Source: Areca catechu
Lineage: Eukaryota > Streptophyta > Magnoliopsida > Arecales > Arecaceae
Assembly (NCBI GenBank): GCA_021397845.1
Contig: CM038040.1
Span: 22,758,315 to 22,822,314, forward strand
Direction: 5' to 3'
Length of the DNA stretch: 64,000 nucleotides
The notes under the pieces: generated by a model
What the model was told of the DNA's origin: nothing
What the model saw: only the letters and a program-made list of their open reading frames with translations
The model's database searches: none
Position numbers and translations under genes: made by a program
Part shown: piece by piece, positions 31,949 through 43,364 of the stretch
Numbering within the stretch: position 1 is the stretch's first letter
Layout: every line of letters begins with the position of its first letter

Positions 31949-32431
31949 TCAGCTTCTACATTTTTGAATATCTTGTTCAGCATCATGCAGAACTTTGCTG
32001 ATGTAGTAGATTGCCTTGTGAGAGCCATCTTCTTCTCTTCGGACAAGGACTGAACTGACTGCTTCGTCCGAGGCGAAAAAGCATAAGTAAAGCACCTCCC
32101 CCTCTTGAGGTTTGGAAAGTAAAGGCGGGGTCTCTAAGTACTTCTTTAACTCTTCAAGGGCAGTACGGCAGTCTTCGATCCATTCAAAGCCCCGAGACTG
32201 TCGAAGTACCTTGAAAAATAGGAGACATTTCTCGGCTGAACGAGAGATAAACCTACTTAAGGAGGCGATCCTTCCTGTTAGCTGTTGGACTTCCTTCTTA
32301 CAGGATCGATGCCTCATGTCTTTGAGAGCCTGAATTTTCTCAGGGTTTGCTTCAATCCCTCGCTTGACAAGGAAACCCAGAAACTTGCCCGAAGTAACCC
32401 CAAAGACGTACTTCATCGGGTTTAGCTTCAT
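31949..32431 (-). pseudogene. Tat RT thumb and first RNase H
   Basis: Reads LNPMKYVFGVTSGKFLGFLV, ANPEKIQALKDM, LTGRIASLSRFISRSAEKCL and YLCFFASDEAVSSVLVRREE, ending VLHDAEQ. This is the connection/thumb of reverse transcriptase followed by an RNase H start in which the usual YLAVS is YLCFFAS. Confidence 0.85.
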
Positions 32432-32458
32432 TCAATGACGTCGTAGGGCGCTGAATGA

Positions 32459-33090
32459 TTATCCCAGGTCCTGGATGTGATCTTTTTTAAGATAGCTTTT
32501 GATGATCATGTCGTCGACATAGGCCTCCAGGTTTCTCCCCAATTGCTCCTTGAACATCTTGTTGATCAATCTATGAAATGTCGCTCCAGCATTCTTGAGC
32601 CCAAATGGCATCATCTTGTAGCAATATAGACCTTTGTCGGTGACGAAGGCCATCTTCTTCTCATCCCGGGGATCCATTCGGATCTGATTGTAGCCAAAGA
32701 AAGCGTCCATGAAACTTAGCAATTGGTGGCCGGCAATGGCGTCGACCAGTTGGTCAATCTTTGAAAGAGAAAAGCTGTCATTTGGGCAAGCCTTATTGAG
32801 GTCTGTGTAGTCGATGCAGATTCTCCACTTGCCATTTGCTTTCTTTACCATTACCACATTGGCCAACCACTCAGGGTAGTGGGCTTCCCGGATGAACCCT
32901 GCCTTGAGGAGCTTGCTCACATTTTCATCTATTGCTTTTTGTCTTTCGGGGACAAAGCTTCTCTTCTTTTGTTAGACTGGCTTATACCCAAGAGCAACTT
33001 CTAGCCGATGAGTGATCACTTCGGCGGGAATCCCTGGCATATCCGCAGCCAACCAGGCGAAGACATCAGCATTATCCCTAAGGAAGCAGA
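32459..33090 (-). pseudogene. Tat reverse transcriptase
   Basis: Shows AGFIREAHYPEWLANVVMVK, WRICIDYTDLNKACPNDSF, LLSFMDAFFGYNQIRM, MPFGLKNAGATFHRLINKMF and the catalytic AYVDDMIIKS. The YVDD box is intact. Frameshifts at the N-terminal side (about 32930) and at the C-terminal end (about 32455) break it. Confidence 0.9.
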
Positions 33091-33960
33091 TCAGCTCCAT
33101 TCTAGTTTTTTCGTCAAGCATACTTCTAAGCTGCACGACCTTGGTGGGTCCTCTTTAGTTAAGGATACTGAGATAGTTCTCTCCATAGGTTCACCAGAAT
33201 ATGTAGTCAAGTCCCTCAAATCTAGCTGATCCCAAGTTGTAGGATTATTAGAGTGCTTGTCCTGGATCATCAGCCATTGTCGCGCCATTCTCTGATCTCC
33301 TCTTACTTCTCCGATATCATTTCTGATGGGAAAGTGCACCAGGAGGTAGTAGGATGATACTACGGTCCAGAATTTGTTCAAGGCAGGCCATCCCAGAATA
33401 ATGTTGTAGGTCGAAGGGGTTCGGACTACCGTGAAATTGATCGGCAGTGTCTTTTATCGAGGTTCGGTACTGAGGGTTACAGGCAGTACTATTTCTCCCT
33501 CGGCATCAACCTGATAACCTCCAAAGCCGGTAAGTGGTATAGGGGACCTTCGTAGTTTGTTTCTAGGCAAACACATCCGAGAGAATGCATCGTAGATCAA
33601 GACATCGGTTGAACTTCCATTATCAACTAAGATTCGTTGTACATCATAATTGGCCACAATGACCGAGATTACAATAGGGTCGTTGTGCGGGAGCCGAACT
33701 CCCGCAAGGTCATCATCGAAGAAGAGAATAGCGTTGTTATCCTTGAGTCACTTCGGGACATCGTCTTCATCTCTTCTCCAATCGACAGGTCGATGTATCA
33801 TCCCCACGCTTCCATTGGTGGGCCTTTGATTTGGTCGTTCAACATCTTCAGGAGCCGATTGGGGGACAGTAGCTTCTGACCGAGGTCCTTGGCGACCAAC
33901 GTACCGCCCCAAATACCCTCTCTTGATGAGATCCTCTATTGCATCTCTCAATTGGATGCA
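33091..33960 (-). pseudogene. Tat aspartic protease region
   Basis: Includes NDPIVISVIVANYDVQRILV followed by DNGSSTDVLIYDAF, the retroviral-type protease active site (here DNGSS, usual for Tat). Then LTGFGGYQVDAEGEIVLPVT and FTVVRTPSTYNIILGWPALN. Single stops at 33754 and 33456. The flanking AIEDLIKRGYLGRYVG region is the gag-protease link. Confidence 0.85.
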
Positions 33961-35340
33961 TTCTTCGGTATTATAGCCATGATCCCGATGGAATCAGCAG
34001 TATTTATTCATGTTCCTTGCGGAAGATGATGCCTTCATGGGACGTAGCCACTGGAGATAGTTTTCTTTTTCTATCTTCAAGAGAATCATTTCACGAGGGA
34101 GGTTGAGGGAGGTATAGGAGTCGAATCTCCCGCCCGATGTTCTGGGCCTGGGAGGACTCCTTCGGCGGTCAGCATACTTGTTGTTGTTAGAAATAGGGGG
34201 GCCTTATCCCCTGTTATTTTTCTTCTTCGAAGGGGGCTTCCCTTCGATCAGTCGTCGATTCACCGCTTGCTCTTTGGCATCGACATATTTCTGAGCCCTC
34301 GACAGGAGCTCAACATAGCTTTTAGGGAACTTCTTATCCAGGAAAAATGTGAGTCTGGATGTATAAAGTCCCTTCTTCAATGCAGACATGGCCACGTGCT
34401 CGTTGAGATCGGGGATCTCAAGTGTGGCCGCATTAAATCTGGAGATGTAATCTTGCAGACTTTCTCCTTCATTCTAGTAATGGAGGAACAGTGTATCCGT
34501 ATTCCGGGAGGTCTTGCGACAAGTCCTGAAATGCAAGACAAATAATTTTTCTAACTCGGAGAAGGAATCGATGGTACCTGGGCATATGCTCGAGTACCAC
34601 ATCCGAGCAGCTTTCTTTAGGGTGGCCATGAATGCGAGGTAGTACATCGCATCCGAAGCTCCCTGGATCATCATATGGGTCTTAAAACTGTCCAAATGGT
34701 CAAAAGGATCAGAGGTGCTGTCGTAGGGTTCCATCTGGGGAACCCTGAAGTGCTGAGGGATGACTTCGACCATGACGCGATCGGTGTAGGACGGGCGCAG
34801 ATCACACATCGCCAAATCATTGTGATCTCTCTATTCCCGCATTCTCGCCATCTCCAATTCGATGGCCTTGAAGTTTCCATTGTAACCAGGGAGAGCCTGC
34901 TTTGGCGCTTTCTCTACGGGAGTAGAGTTTTTAGAAGAGGGTGAGGAAGTTTGCCTAGGTCTTTTCCCTTTCTGCGGGGAATCAATGGGCCTAGGCATTC
35001 TTGAACTTCGACCTTCATGAGAGGGCCGAGGATGGGGGGAAAGATGTGTGGGCCCCTCTCGAGGGGCACTCTTCCTTCGGGATCGAGAGCTATGTCTGGA
35101 GGTGGCCGGCGAATGCCCCACCTGGAAAGCTTTATTTTGGAAGTCCTGAACCATAGCCATGAGATTAGTGACCTGGTTCAGGAGGGCTTCGAATTGCTGC
35201 TATCCCATGACAATTATGGGAGGTGGAATATTGTTCTCTACCGGGGGTGCACCCCCTGGGATGGAGCATGACTTTGACTCATTGAGGCAACCTGAGTCTT
35301 CCCTCTTACCATCGAGAATTTCTTACTTTTCCTTTGTCAA
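33961..35340 (-). pseudogene. Tat gag
   Basis: Reads VIPQHFRVPQMEPYDSTSDP, HLDSFKTHMMIQGASDAMYY, FSELEKLFVLHFRTCRKTSR and MSALKKGLYTSRLTFFLDKK, with a CX2C-like knuckle YC-stop-FHRDHGYNTEEC. Stops at 34480, 34815, 34200 and near 34000 break the frame. The N-terminal part (about 34830-35160) is a basic/proline-rich region. Confidence 0.85.
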
Positions 35341-35356
35341 GGAGGGGAGCTTAACA

Positions 35357-35389
35357 ATGCAAATTGCACCCCTTCCTGACACGCCAATT
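35357..35389 (-). promoter_or_regulatory. Tat primer-binding region
   Basis: Directly inside the 5' LTR, the minus strand reads AATTGGCGTGTCAGGAAGG, similar to the primer regions at 3238 and 61915. Confidence 0.65.
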
Positions 35390-36233
35390 TGTTGACGTAG
35401 AGTCCCTTTTCCGACCGGACGGAGCTACTGGATTGTAGGCCCACTCCCTGGTTCACCTGCAAAACAAATTCCTGGCCAGAATTGCTCCGGCGGGGGACAC
35501 TCCGATGCCTAAGTCAGAGACGAGCTCCAGGCATAGAATGGGGAAGATTTTGAGGAGGATCAAATGGAGAAGGAAAAGACTCCGAGATTTTCAGGAGTAT
35601 CTTGTGCCTTACCTCGAGCATTCCCTCTTACCGTTATTTATATGGAGTTGTCCAACCTGCGGTTTCATTCTTCCTCCAGCGGTTACAATGGAGGAGTTAA
35701 TTCCTTTTCCACAATTTGGAATCATGGGTAGTTATTAAATGGTTCTGACGGCCAGACTGGAGGCGTTGCCGCTGGAGTTACGTGCCATGATTGTGTTCCA
35801 GAGATAGTCGATGATAACCGTTGCTTGTCATGTTCGTAGAGACTTGAGATAGATCGAGGGTCCGTCTTCAGACTTCCCTTTTAGGGAGATTTCCGTAATT
35901 GAATCAGGGAATGTCTTTGTTCTCGGACCCTTTCGAGATAGATCGGAGATCATGTCTTCGGCATAGATCAAGGACTTGATCTTTGATGTAGGCTGAAGAC
36001 TTTGTCTTCGACATAAACCAAAGACCGTGTCTTTGGAAATCGGTGAAGGTCACTCCTCGGTCCAGACTGAGGACCTTGTCTTCAGGGGCCGTAGGCCCGT
36101 TAAGAATTTTGGCTTGCTCGTTGGTTGCCTGGTTTTTTTCGAATACCTTGGTTTGAAGTTTATGGTTTGGAAGAAATGTCTTTGACCGATTGAACCGATG
36201 GCTGGCTCGTACTTGGACCGATATATCTCAACA
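35390..36233 (-). repeat. 5' LTR of the Tat-type Gypsy
   Basis: Plus-strand ends are TGTTGACGTAGAG and GATATATCTCAACA. It has the shared module (complement at 35485-35513) and TGCAGG-type tract near 35455-35470. The U3 half (35850-36090) holds degenerate ~45-bp units with GACTTTGTCTTCG and GACCGTGTCTTTGG cores. Confidence 0.85.
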
Positions 36234-36647
36234 ATATTTATACTAAATTGGTATGAATTACCTGTTTTGATAAAAAAATAAATAAGTGATTGTTGGATAT
36301 TGGAAGCCTAAATTGTTATGATGCTCTGCATCCCATTTTAAATTATTTGATGAGGAGATTGATTGCTACATTGCAAGCATCCACGACAGTACATGTCTAC
36401 GGGAAGCTAACAATACCAAGAATTAAGTCTTATAGCTAATCATTTTGGATTAATATTTTGGAATTTGTCCACATCACCCCTCTGGCCGTATGGAATCAGT
36501 TGTATTACAATCATATAAATACAGAAGAGTAATGCAATCTGACCGCCTTACCAAAATAATAATAATTATAATAATAAAAGAAACAGGTAGCGTGTTAGGA
36601 TTTCACGTGGATCTGCCCAATGCAAACTATTTTTAACGAGTAATTCT
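36234..36647. other. Intergenic DNA
   Basis: No gene is visible. A TAATAATAATTATAATAATA microsatellite lies at 36558-36578. The five bases after the LTR (ATATT) would be one target-site duplication; its partner was lost with the other end of the Gypsy. Confidence 0.6.
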
Positions 36648-37632
36648 TTGTGCATAGCGTGCGGTGCAGCAAATCCAGCATGACCTACATCGTACATTTT
36701 TATTGGTCTAAAAATATTCACTGTAATATGATAAGACAAAAGTTGAAATGACTAGTATTAATTAAAATTTTTGTCCAGACCAAAATATCCTTACGATATC
36801 CTAGTTCAAAAGCTACGACATTCCAGTTCAAAATGTACGACATCCTGATTAAAAAAATGATCTGAAACAGTATTACAACATTATAGTTCAAAAGCTACGA
36901 TACCCTAATTCAAAACTTACGACATCCTGGTTCAAAAATAACCTGAAACAGTATTACGACATCCTAATTCAAAACTTACGACATCCTAATTCAAAACTTA
37001 CGACATCCTAGTTCAAAACCTACGATATCCTGGTTCAAAAATGACCGGGAAACAGTATTACGACATCCTAGTTCAAAAGCTACGATACCTTAGTTCAAAA
37101 CCTACGACACCCCTGCAGAAAAATATAAATTAAAACCAGAAACAGTTACGACACTCTAGTTAAAAAGCTATGACACCCCTGCAGAAAAATATAAAATAAA
37201 ACCTGAAACAGTATTACGACATCCTAGTTCAAAAGCTACGACATCCTAGTTCAAAACCTACGACATCCCTGCATAAAAATATAAAATAAAATCTGAAACA
37301 GTATTACGACACCCTAGTTCAAAAACTACAATATCCTAGTTCAAAACCTACGACATCCCTGTAGAAAAATATAAAATAAAACCTGAAATGGTATTACGAT
37401 ATCATAGTTTAAAAGCTACGATACCCTAGTTCAAAACCTACGATATCCATGCAGAAAAGAGACTGGAGAGAAGAATATTTTAGTCTGGACAAAAATTTTA
37501 AATAAAAACTGAATGATAATTAATGCTAGTTACATTCAACTCCTATCCCGTTATACTATAATGAATATATTTAAATTAATAAAAAAATATGATATAGATT
37601 ATGTTAAATTTATCGCATGCGATGCACGGAAA
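36648..37632. mobile_element. Foldback/MITE element with internal minisatellite
   Basis: Imperfect inverted ends: the left reads GTGCATAGCGTGCGGTGC, ATATTCACTGTAATATGATA and TTTTTGTCCAGACC; the complement of the right reads CCGTGCATCGCATGCG, ATATTCATTATAGTATAAC and TTTTTGTCCAGACT. Between them (36790-37465) lies a tandem array of about 22-bp units, ACGACATCCTAGTTCAAAAC, interspersed with GCAGAAAAATATAAA blocks and AACCTGAAACAGTATT. No transposase. Confidence 0.7.
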
Positions 37633-37669
37633 CTTTTTCATTTTTAATAGATGGATAGCTGTGTCTTAC

Positions 37670-37705
<36 letters not shown>

Positions 37706-38223
37706 ATGGACAGTTGTGAATGGAGACAAGATCTCTCCATCACGTTACTGCATTACGCCTCAACTTGACGTAGTGGGTACCGGGTACCATCCCACATGGT
37801 ATAAAGTCCCAACCACGCCACCAAAGTTGTGCCCACTCGCCCCAATTTTCTCTTTTCTTTATACATGAATTGCACCTTGCTAGTGTGATAACTCTCCGGA
37901 GCCGTCTCACTAAAAAAAAAGAAAAAAAGAAAAAAAAGTGCACCGTTGACTTAGGTCTTAATTGTACTATATACATGTGTGTATTGTACTACCTAAAGTA
38001 TAAAAGTTTTGATGGAGAATCTCGTGCAGTCTATGGGTTTTTTAAAAAGCTCGTGCCACAGACATTCCAACTCATTGCTGGTAGTCGATGTACGGGGTGG
38101 ACCAGTCCATGATCGCATTAACTAATTGCATATCTTGCAATGCACACTGACATCTTTTTGATGGAGCAATGAAAAAGCCGTTCGTCCTGCACGCATTCAA
38201 AATTGGTTTAGGTGGCATCTATT
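37633..38223. other. Intergenic DNA with poly(A) run
   Basis: A run of about 29 A lies at 37673-37701, and a further A/G-rich tract at 37911-37937. No gene recognised; the short frames over the A-runs are not credible. Confidence 0.6.
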
Positions 38224-38486
38224 GAGCAAACAACAAGCCTGTTAGGACCACCGCCCTAACCTTAGCGCAAATCTTCCAAGCTCAACAACTAATATTTTTA
38301 TAAATTTTTTTGTTAATTAAAATTTATTTGGATAGCGAAATATTAAATTCTAGCAAACAACAAGCCTGTCTGTTTGGACCACCGTCCTAACCTTTGCGTG
38401 AATCTTCAAAGCTCAACAACCAATATTTTTATAAAATTTTGTGTTAATTAAAATTTATTTGGATAGCGAAATATTAAATTCTAGCA
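38224..38486. repeat. 127-bp tandem duplication
   Basis: AAACAACAAGCCTGT...GGATAGCGAAATATTAAA occurs at 38228 and 38355, with GGACCACCG.CCTAACC in both. A few substitutions and a 4-bp indel separate the copies. Confidence 0.85.
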
Positions 38487-39365
38487 ACTTTTCATGTTTA
38501 ATTTAGATATATATATATATTTTTTTTGTAATCTAATATTTTGCATATCGATGTTCAAATCATACTTCATTTGATTCTCTAACCTTCTAAGTCGTGTATT
38601 TCTTGAAATTTGGTTTCAGTACAGGAACTCTTCTTTTTATATTCTGGAGGTAACCAAAATTAAATTAGGATAACAGATCAAATATAATCCTATTTAGATT
38701 AGAATTTCCAAACTGTATGGACTTCTACTTGTCAATAGATTTTGCATCCCAATTAAAACAATCCTTCAATATAATTTGGACTGTGAAATCCATTTCAAAA
38801 AAGCTCTTTCACATGCTTTCTTATGCTGGAAACTTCAGCATGGAAGAGGATATGAGTGGACATCCATTAAAGCCATAAGTCTCTTTGTAGCGCTAACGAC
38901 CCTTGGTATGAAAATGTTCCAACTTATTTTGATTTTTGTGTGCTCCCTTTTTTTTTTTTTTTTTTTTTTAAAGCAAAAGGGATAGGAAGGATAGGTCCCG
39001 ATATAGCTATCCCGTAGGCTCCAATCCCGTCAGATAATATTCGATGCAAGATGCTCCGATTTACACAATTATTTTCCACCTAAAAGTATTTTTTTATAAA
39101 GCAAAAGGGATAGGAGGAATAAATCCTAATATAGCTACCCCGCAGGCCCCCACCCCGTCAGGTAATATTCGTTGTAAGATGCTCGAATTTGTACAGTCTT
39201 TTCCCATCTAAAGATGAGTAGTAAAGGTGAGTAGGTCAACCTAACACTACTAAGGCGTCGGCTAGTAGAACGGGAACAAAGAGGAAGACCCTAACCTCTC
39301 ACTCATACAAGTGATCATGAGCCCTAGGAAAATTCCTGTATTTAATCGAGTCACCGCTGGGATCA

Positions 39366-39974
39366 TGTTGAACCAGTGGCACCTCATCGCCCCACTTAAA
39401 GAAACGTCCATGCGCGACCCACGGAAGAAGAGACAAAACCCAGAAGGAGACAAAAAAAATGCATGGGCCCAGTAGAGAAACCAGAAAAAAGAAGGAAACA
39501 CGTGCGCGCGACGCACGCGGCACGATTCTGGCATTATCTGCATGAATCTTAATACGATTAACGGCCACGAGCAGCGTTACAATCAAACTACGATTGGAAG
39601 AACTACAGGACTCTGATTTGGACTCCGTTCGGATGGTTGGACTCCTTGTGAGATGCTCTACGCAGTGGAGGCTACAAATTCATGGGCAGAGACACAGACA
39701 AAGAGAGGGAGGATGAAAAAGTTGTGAAAAGTTTCTTGTAGAGGGTTAATTGAGAGCTTGAGAGAAGGATTCAGGATTTCTTGTTGAGAGATACTTGTAC
39801 GGGGTTGAGAGAGTGTTCAATCTGTAAGTTTATTTTTCATAGTGAAACCTTTTACATGCCTAAAAAATTGTATTTGTTATCTTTTCTTATTTCTCTTATG
39901 GTATCGACATCAACAATCGACGATCCTGCTTCCGCAACAACCGGTATCAGAGCGAGTTGATACCGATCCCAACA
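39366..39974 (+). repeat. 5' LTR of the Copia element
   Basis: Begins TGTTGAACCAGTGG and ends CGATCCCAACA. The last 40 bp contain CAACAACCGGTATCAGAGCG, a second copy of a primer-type sequence that is kept in the 3' LTR too. Confidence 0.85.
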
Positions 39975-40022
39975 ACTGGTATCAGAGCCCAGGTTGTCCA
40001 TGGTTGATCGAGATCAAAGAAG

Positions 40023-41249
40023 ATGGAGAAGACAAGTGCAATTAAAGTGAAAATTAGCAGGTTCGATGGGAAGAGCAACTTCTCCCTCTGGCAAGCGAGG
40101 GCGAAAGACATGCTTATCCAGCAAGGGTAGATCGATGCTCTCATATACGAGGAGAGACCAGACTCCATAGAGCAAAAGACCTGAAAACGGCTTCAGATAC
40201 AGGTGGTAAGCACAATCTACTTGTACCTGACGGATGATGTGGTGATCCATGTACTGAACGAGTCTTCTCCGATGGCGTTGTGGGAGAAGATGGAGGAGTT
40301 GTACATGACGAAGTCCCTCACCAATACCTTGTTCCTTTGGAAGCAGTTTTATCAATTGCAGATGGCCGAGGGACAGAGTGTGCAGGAGCACCTGAGCAAT
40401 TTCCAGAGGATCCTCACCAATCTCCTCAGTGTTGGTGAAAAAGTTGAGGAGAAGACCCGGGTACTTGTATTGCTATCATCCCTACCGCAATCCTTCGAGT
40501 CCTTGGTGACTGCTCTTCTAGTGGAAAAGAGCACCATCAAGATGGAGGAGGTGACACCGGTGCTACTTCAGAACGAGGTTCTCAAGAGGGAGAACCAGGC
40601 TTCGAGTTCAGGTGAAAACTCAGCGTTGGCAGTTTCTAGAGGTACAGGCGATCGGAGGCGAAGTGACAAAGGATCGCGAGGAGAACGGTCCAAGTCAAAG
40701 AATGCCAGCAAGATCAGGTATTTCTGGTGCAATGAGATGGGGCATCGTGTCAGAGATTGCCCGCAGCTCAGGGATCGGACGAGGGCTGTTACGACGGTGG
40801 CCGATAGCAGCGACGACGGATACATCAGCAATGTATTTTTGGTATCCAATGAGGTATTCCCTTCTTCCCAGTGGATTTTGGATTCTGCCTGTCCATACCA
40901 TGTTTGTTGCAGGGAGGAGCTATTTGACTCTCTAGACAGTAGATAGGGTTTTGTCCACATAGTAGATGGATTGAGCTATGCGATCGTGGGCATTGGGACA
41001 GTCAGCTTAAAGGCACATGATAGGATAGTGAAGAAACTGGGTGAGGTCCGATGCGTACCTAGTTTTAGCAAGAATGTAATTTCCCTCTGCAAATTGGACT
41101 CAAGCGGCTATAGGTGGAGAGCAGGTGATGGAGTCCTAAAGGTCTTGCATGGCAATAGGATTGTTCTGCAAGGGAAGAAGCATGGGGGTCCTATCTCTTT
41201 ACAGGGAGTCCAGTGCGAGGTGAAGTCCCTGGTGCAGATAGGAGTCTAG
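40023..41249 (+). pseudogene. Copia gag and protease start
   Basis: After MEKTSAIKVKISRFDGKSNF the frame has stops near 40128 and 40182, then runs open from 40203 to 40946: ALWEKMEELYMTKSLTNTLF, a zinc knuckle FWCNEMGHRVRDC (C-x2-... with the first Cys as W-C-N-E), and SQWILDSACPYHV, the position of the protease active site, which has DSAC instead of the usual DSGA. A stop at 40944 is followed by LGEVRCVPSFSKNVISLCKL. About 240 codons of gag remain intact and could be translated. The rest of pol is deleted. Confidence 0.8.
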
Positions 41250-41535
41250 TGCGAGGTAGAGCTCTGACAGCAGGTGGATCGGACACAGGACGCGAGACTC
41301 GGGAGGACGATAGGCGACGTCGCAAAGTGAAGTTCCTATTGCCGCAGGAGACTTTCCCGAGCAAGTCATAGGTCGAGGTGAGCACAGCACATGACGAAGA
41401 TGGGATCGAGCAGCCTGGCTCGACTCCCATGTTTGCCCATCCATGATTAGGTGACTGTCTCAAGGCATGGAGGCATTAGAATCCTTAGAAGCTCTCAAGT
41501 CAGGTGAAGGCGGTGCATTGAGTCGAGGTGGAGGT
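41250..41535 (+). other. Copia internal 3' region
   Basis: Non-coding DNA joining the protease remnant to the purine tract, with two near-identical short pieces AGTCCAGTGCGAGGT/AGTCTAGTGCGAGGT (41207, 41242). Confidence 0.6.
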
Positions 41536-42148
41536 TGTTGGACTAGTAGCGCCTCAACGCCCCACTTGAAGAAACGTCTGCGCGCGACCCACGGAAGAAA
41601 AGACAAAACCCAAAAGGAGAAAAAAGAGATATGTGGGGCCCAGCAAAGAAACCAGAAAAAAAAAAGGAAACCCATGCATGCGATGCACGCGGCGCGATTC
41701 TGATATAATATACACGGATCTCAATGCGATTGATGGTCATAAGCAGCGTTGCAATCAAACTGCGATTGGAAGAGCTACAGGACTCCGATTTTGACTCCGT
41801 TCGGACGGTTGGACTCCTTGTGAAATGCTCTACGCAGTGGAGGCTACAAATTCATGAACATAGACACGGACAGAGAGAAAGATGATGAAAAAGTGGTGAG
41901 AGGTCTTTTGTAGAGGGCTGATTGAGAGCTTGAGAGAAGGATTCGGAGTTTCTTGTTGAGAGATACTTGTACGGAGTTGAGAGAGAGTTCAATCTATAAA
42001 TTTACTTTTCATAGTGAAACCTTTTGCATATCCGAAAATTGTATTTGTTATCTTTTTTTTTCTCTTATGGTATTGACATCAACAATCGACGATCCTGTTC
42101 CGCTTCCGCAACAACCGGTATCAGAGCGAGTTGATACCGATCCCAACA
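41536..42148 (+). repeat. 3' LTR of the Copia element
   Basis: Begins TGTTGGACTAGTAGCG and ends CGATCCCAACA, followed by GATCA. It is about 90% identical by eye to the 5' LTR, and carries the same embedded primer-type sequence at 42112. Confidence 0.9.
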
Positions 42149-42283
42149 GATCATGCCTCGAACCTACAATCAGTTGGTAGTGGTTGGTAGTGAGGCAAGG
42201 CCTCTACCAACCGACAAGGCCTCTACCAACCGAACTACCGCCTTAACGATTTTGTGCGCTCCTTTTGGATATTCTTTACTGTG

Positions 42284-42680
42284 TGAACACCAAAGGGGAA
42301 GGCTTCTTTTGCTACTGAAATCGGTGCATCAAATATATGGGATGGAGAGAGAATTCCGGAGACACAAAACACCCAGTGCAAACCCCAACAAAACCTTTCT
42401 TCTAAATTTTATAAATGTTTGATTGTCAGATTGCCGATTAATAAAAAAAGTTGAATATAGTTGGGATCTTGCCTCACAACCAACCAAAGGAGAAAGCTTC
42501 TTTTGCTAGTGAAATCGGTGCATAAAATACGTGGGATAGAGAGAGAATTCAAGGGACACGAAACACCCAGCAGCGCAAACCCCAACAAAACCTTTCTTTT
42601 ATATTTTTTATATGTTTGATTGTCAGATTGCCAATTAATAAAAAAGTTGAATATGGTTGGAGTCTTGCCTCACAACCAAC
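42284..42680. repeat. ~200-bp tandem duplication
   Basis: GGCTTCTTTTGCTA, AAATCGGTGCAT, GAAACACCCAG, CAAACCCCAACAAAACC and TGTTTGATTGTCAGATTGCC occur in both halves (42300 and 42490 on), ending CTTGCCTCACAACCAAC. No gene. Confidence 0.85.
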
Positions 42681-43364
42681 ATGTATAATTTTATGAAAGA
42701 CTTGATTAAATTCAGAAATTATTCTCTGAGACCAGTGACAATTGGATAAGTAAGAGATTATGTTCTTTTTCTTTCTCGTTCTGATCAATTGGTATCTTGA
42801 TGATGTCGAATTAACATACTCATTCTTAAAAAAAATTTAATATCTTGAATCAAATATTTGTCAGCAAGATGGGAGCATACAAGGATTGCTATTTCGGATT
42901 TATCTCCCTATCCTTTTATTTAAAAAAAATTGAATATAGTAGGACAGCATATAGCAATTTCTTTGTGCGTAACCGCATGCACGAGGGGTGGGGAGGGAGA
43001 ATTGGAAATGACGGTATTTGTGATATTGCTCGTATTTCAATTGATTTAATGCATTTAAACTTTTGGTTCCGTAAACTTTTTTTAAAAAATTAAAACCAAT
43101 CCGCTATTATGTTTCTCTTTGCCACTCCAATATGATATAATTCAAGTTGTATTATGAGCTAAATTAGCTAGAATCAAATCTTAGACAACATTCAATACAA
43201 TCTGCCGTAAAACTACATGGGTTTAACAATGTCTTATCTCAACTGATTAGCATCACTCTTTATCCAAAAGAGACCTAAGTTTGAACGCTGATAATGTTAT
43301 TTTTACTATAGTTTTTCCTAAAAACTCTAACTAAATTTCATTTCACAAAACAAATGGTTTTTTT
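42681..43364. other. Intergenic DNA
   Basis: AT-rich, without recognisable genes or repeats. Confidence 0.5.

Larger units (their letters stand above)
28290..36233 (-). mobile_element. Tat-type Gypsy retrotransposon, degenerate, 3' LTR missing
   Basis: On the minus strand the order is 5' LTR (36233-35390), primer site, gag, protease, RT, RNase H, a second RNase H, integrase, 3' tandem repeats and an antisense ORF. A second RNase H after the first, and an antisense ORF between pol and the 3' LTR, are known features of the Tat lineage. Frequent single stops and frameshifts make it inactive. The 3' LTR should lie below 28290 but the sequence there is CACTA DNA, so the end was lost by deletion or recombination. 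Confidence 0.85.
39366..42148 (+). mobile_element. Complete, internally deleted Copia element
   Basis: Two LTRs (39366-39974 and 41536-42148) and a perfect target duplication GATCA (39361-39365, 42149-42153). A tRNA-iMet-type primer site TGGTATCAGAGCCCAGG follows the 5' LTR (39977), and a purine tract GAGTCGAGGTGGAGG precedes the 3' LTR. The interior has gag and the start of protease only; integrase, RT and RNase H are missing. It is non-autonomous. Confidence 0.9.
38950..42250 (-). mobile_element. tRNA-derived SINE copy A, split by a Copia element
   Basis: The SINE reads on the minus strand. Its head is at 42250-42149 (GCCTCACTACC, CTCTACCAACC in complement), its body continues at 39365-39085, and a truncated second tail (39080-38968) repeats the tail sequence AGGATAGGTCCCGATATAGC. 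A T-run (38950-38969) on plus equals the poly(A) tail on minus. The Copia element at 39366-42148 inserted in it with duplication GATCA. Confidence 0.65.

Noticed and set aside
36780..37470. CRISPR-like regularly spaced repeat
   Set aside because: The units are contiguous and degenerate with no unique spacers, and the setting is a plant nuclear genome.
39262..39586. Minus-strand frames with hydrophobic sequence (FFWFLYWAHAFFL type)
   Set aside because: They read antisense across the SINE/Copia LTR boundary; a similar frame appears in the 3' LTR at 41460-41758 for the same reason.
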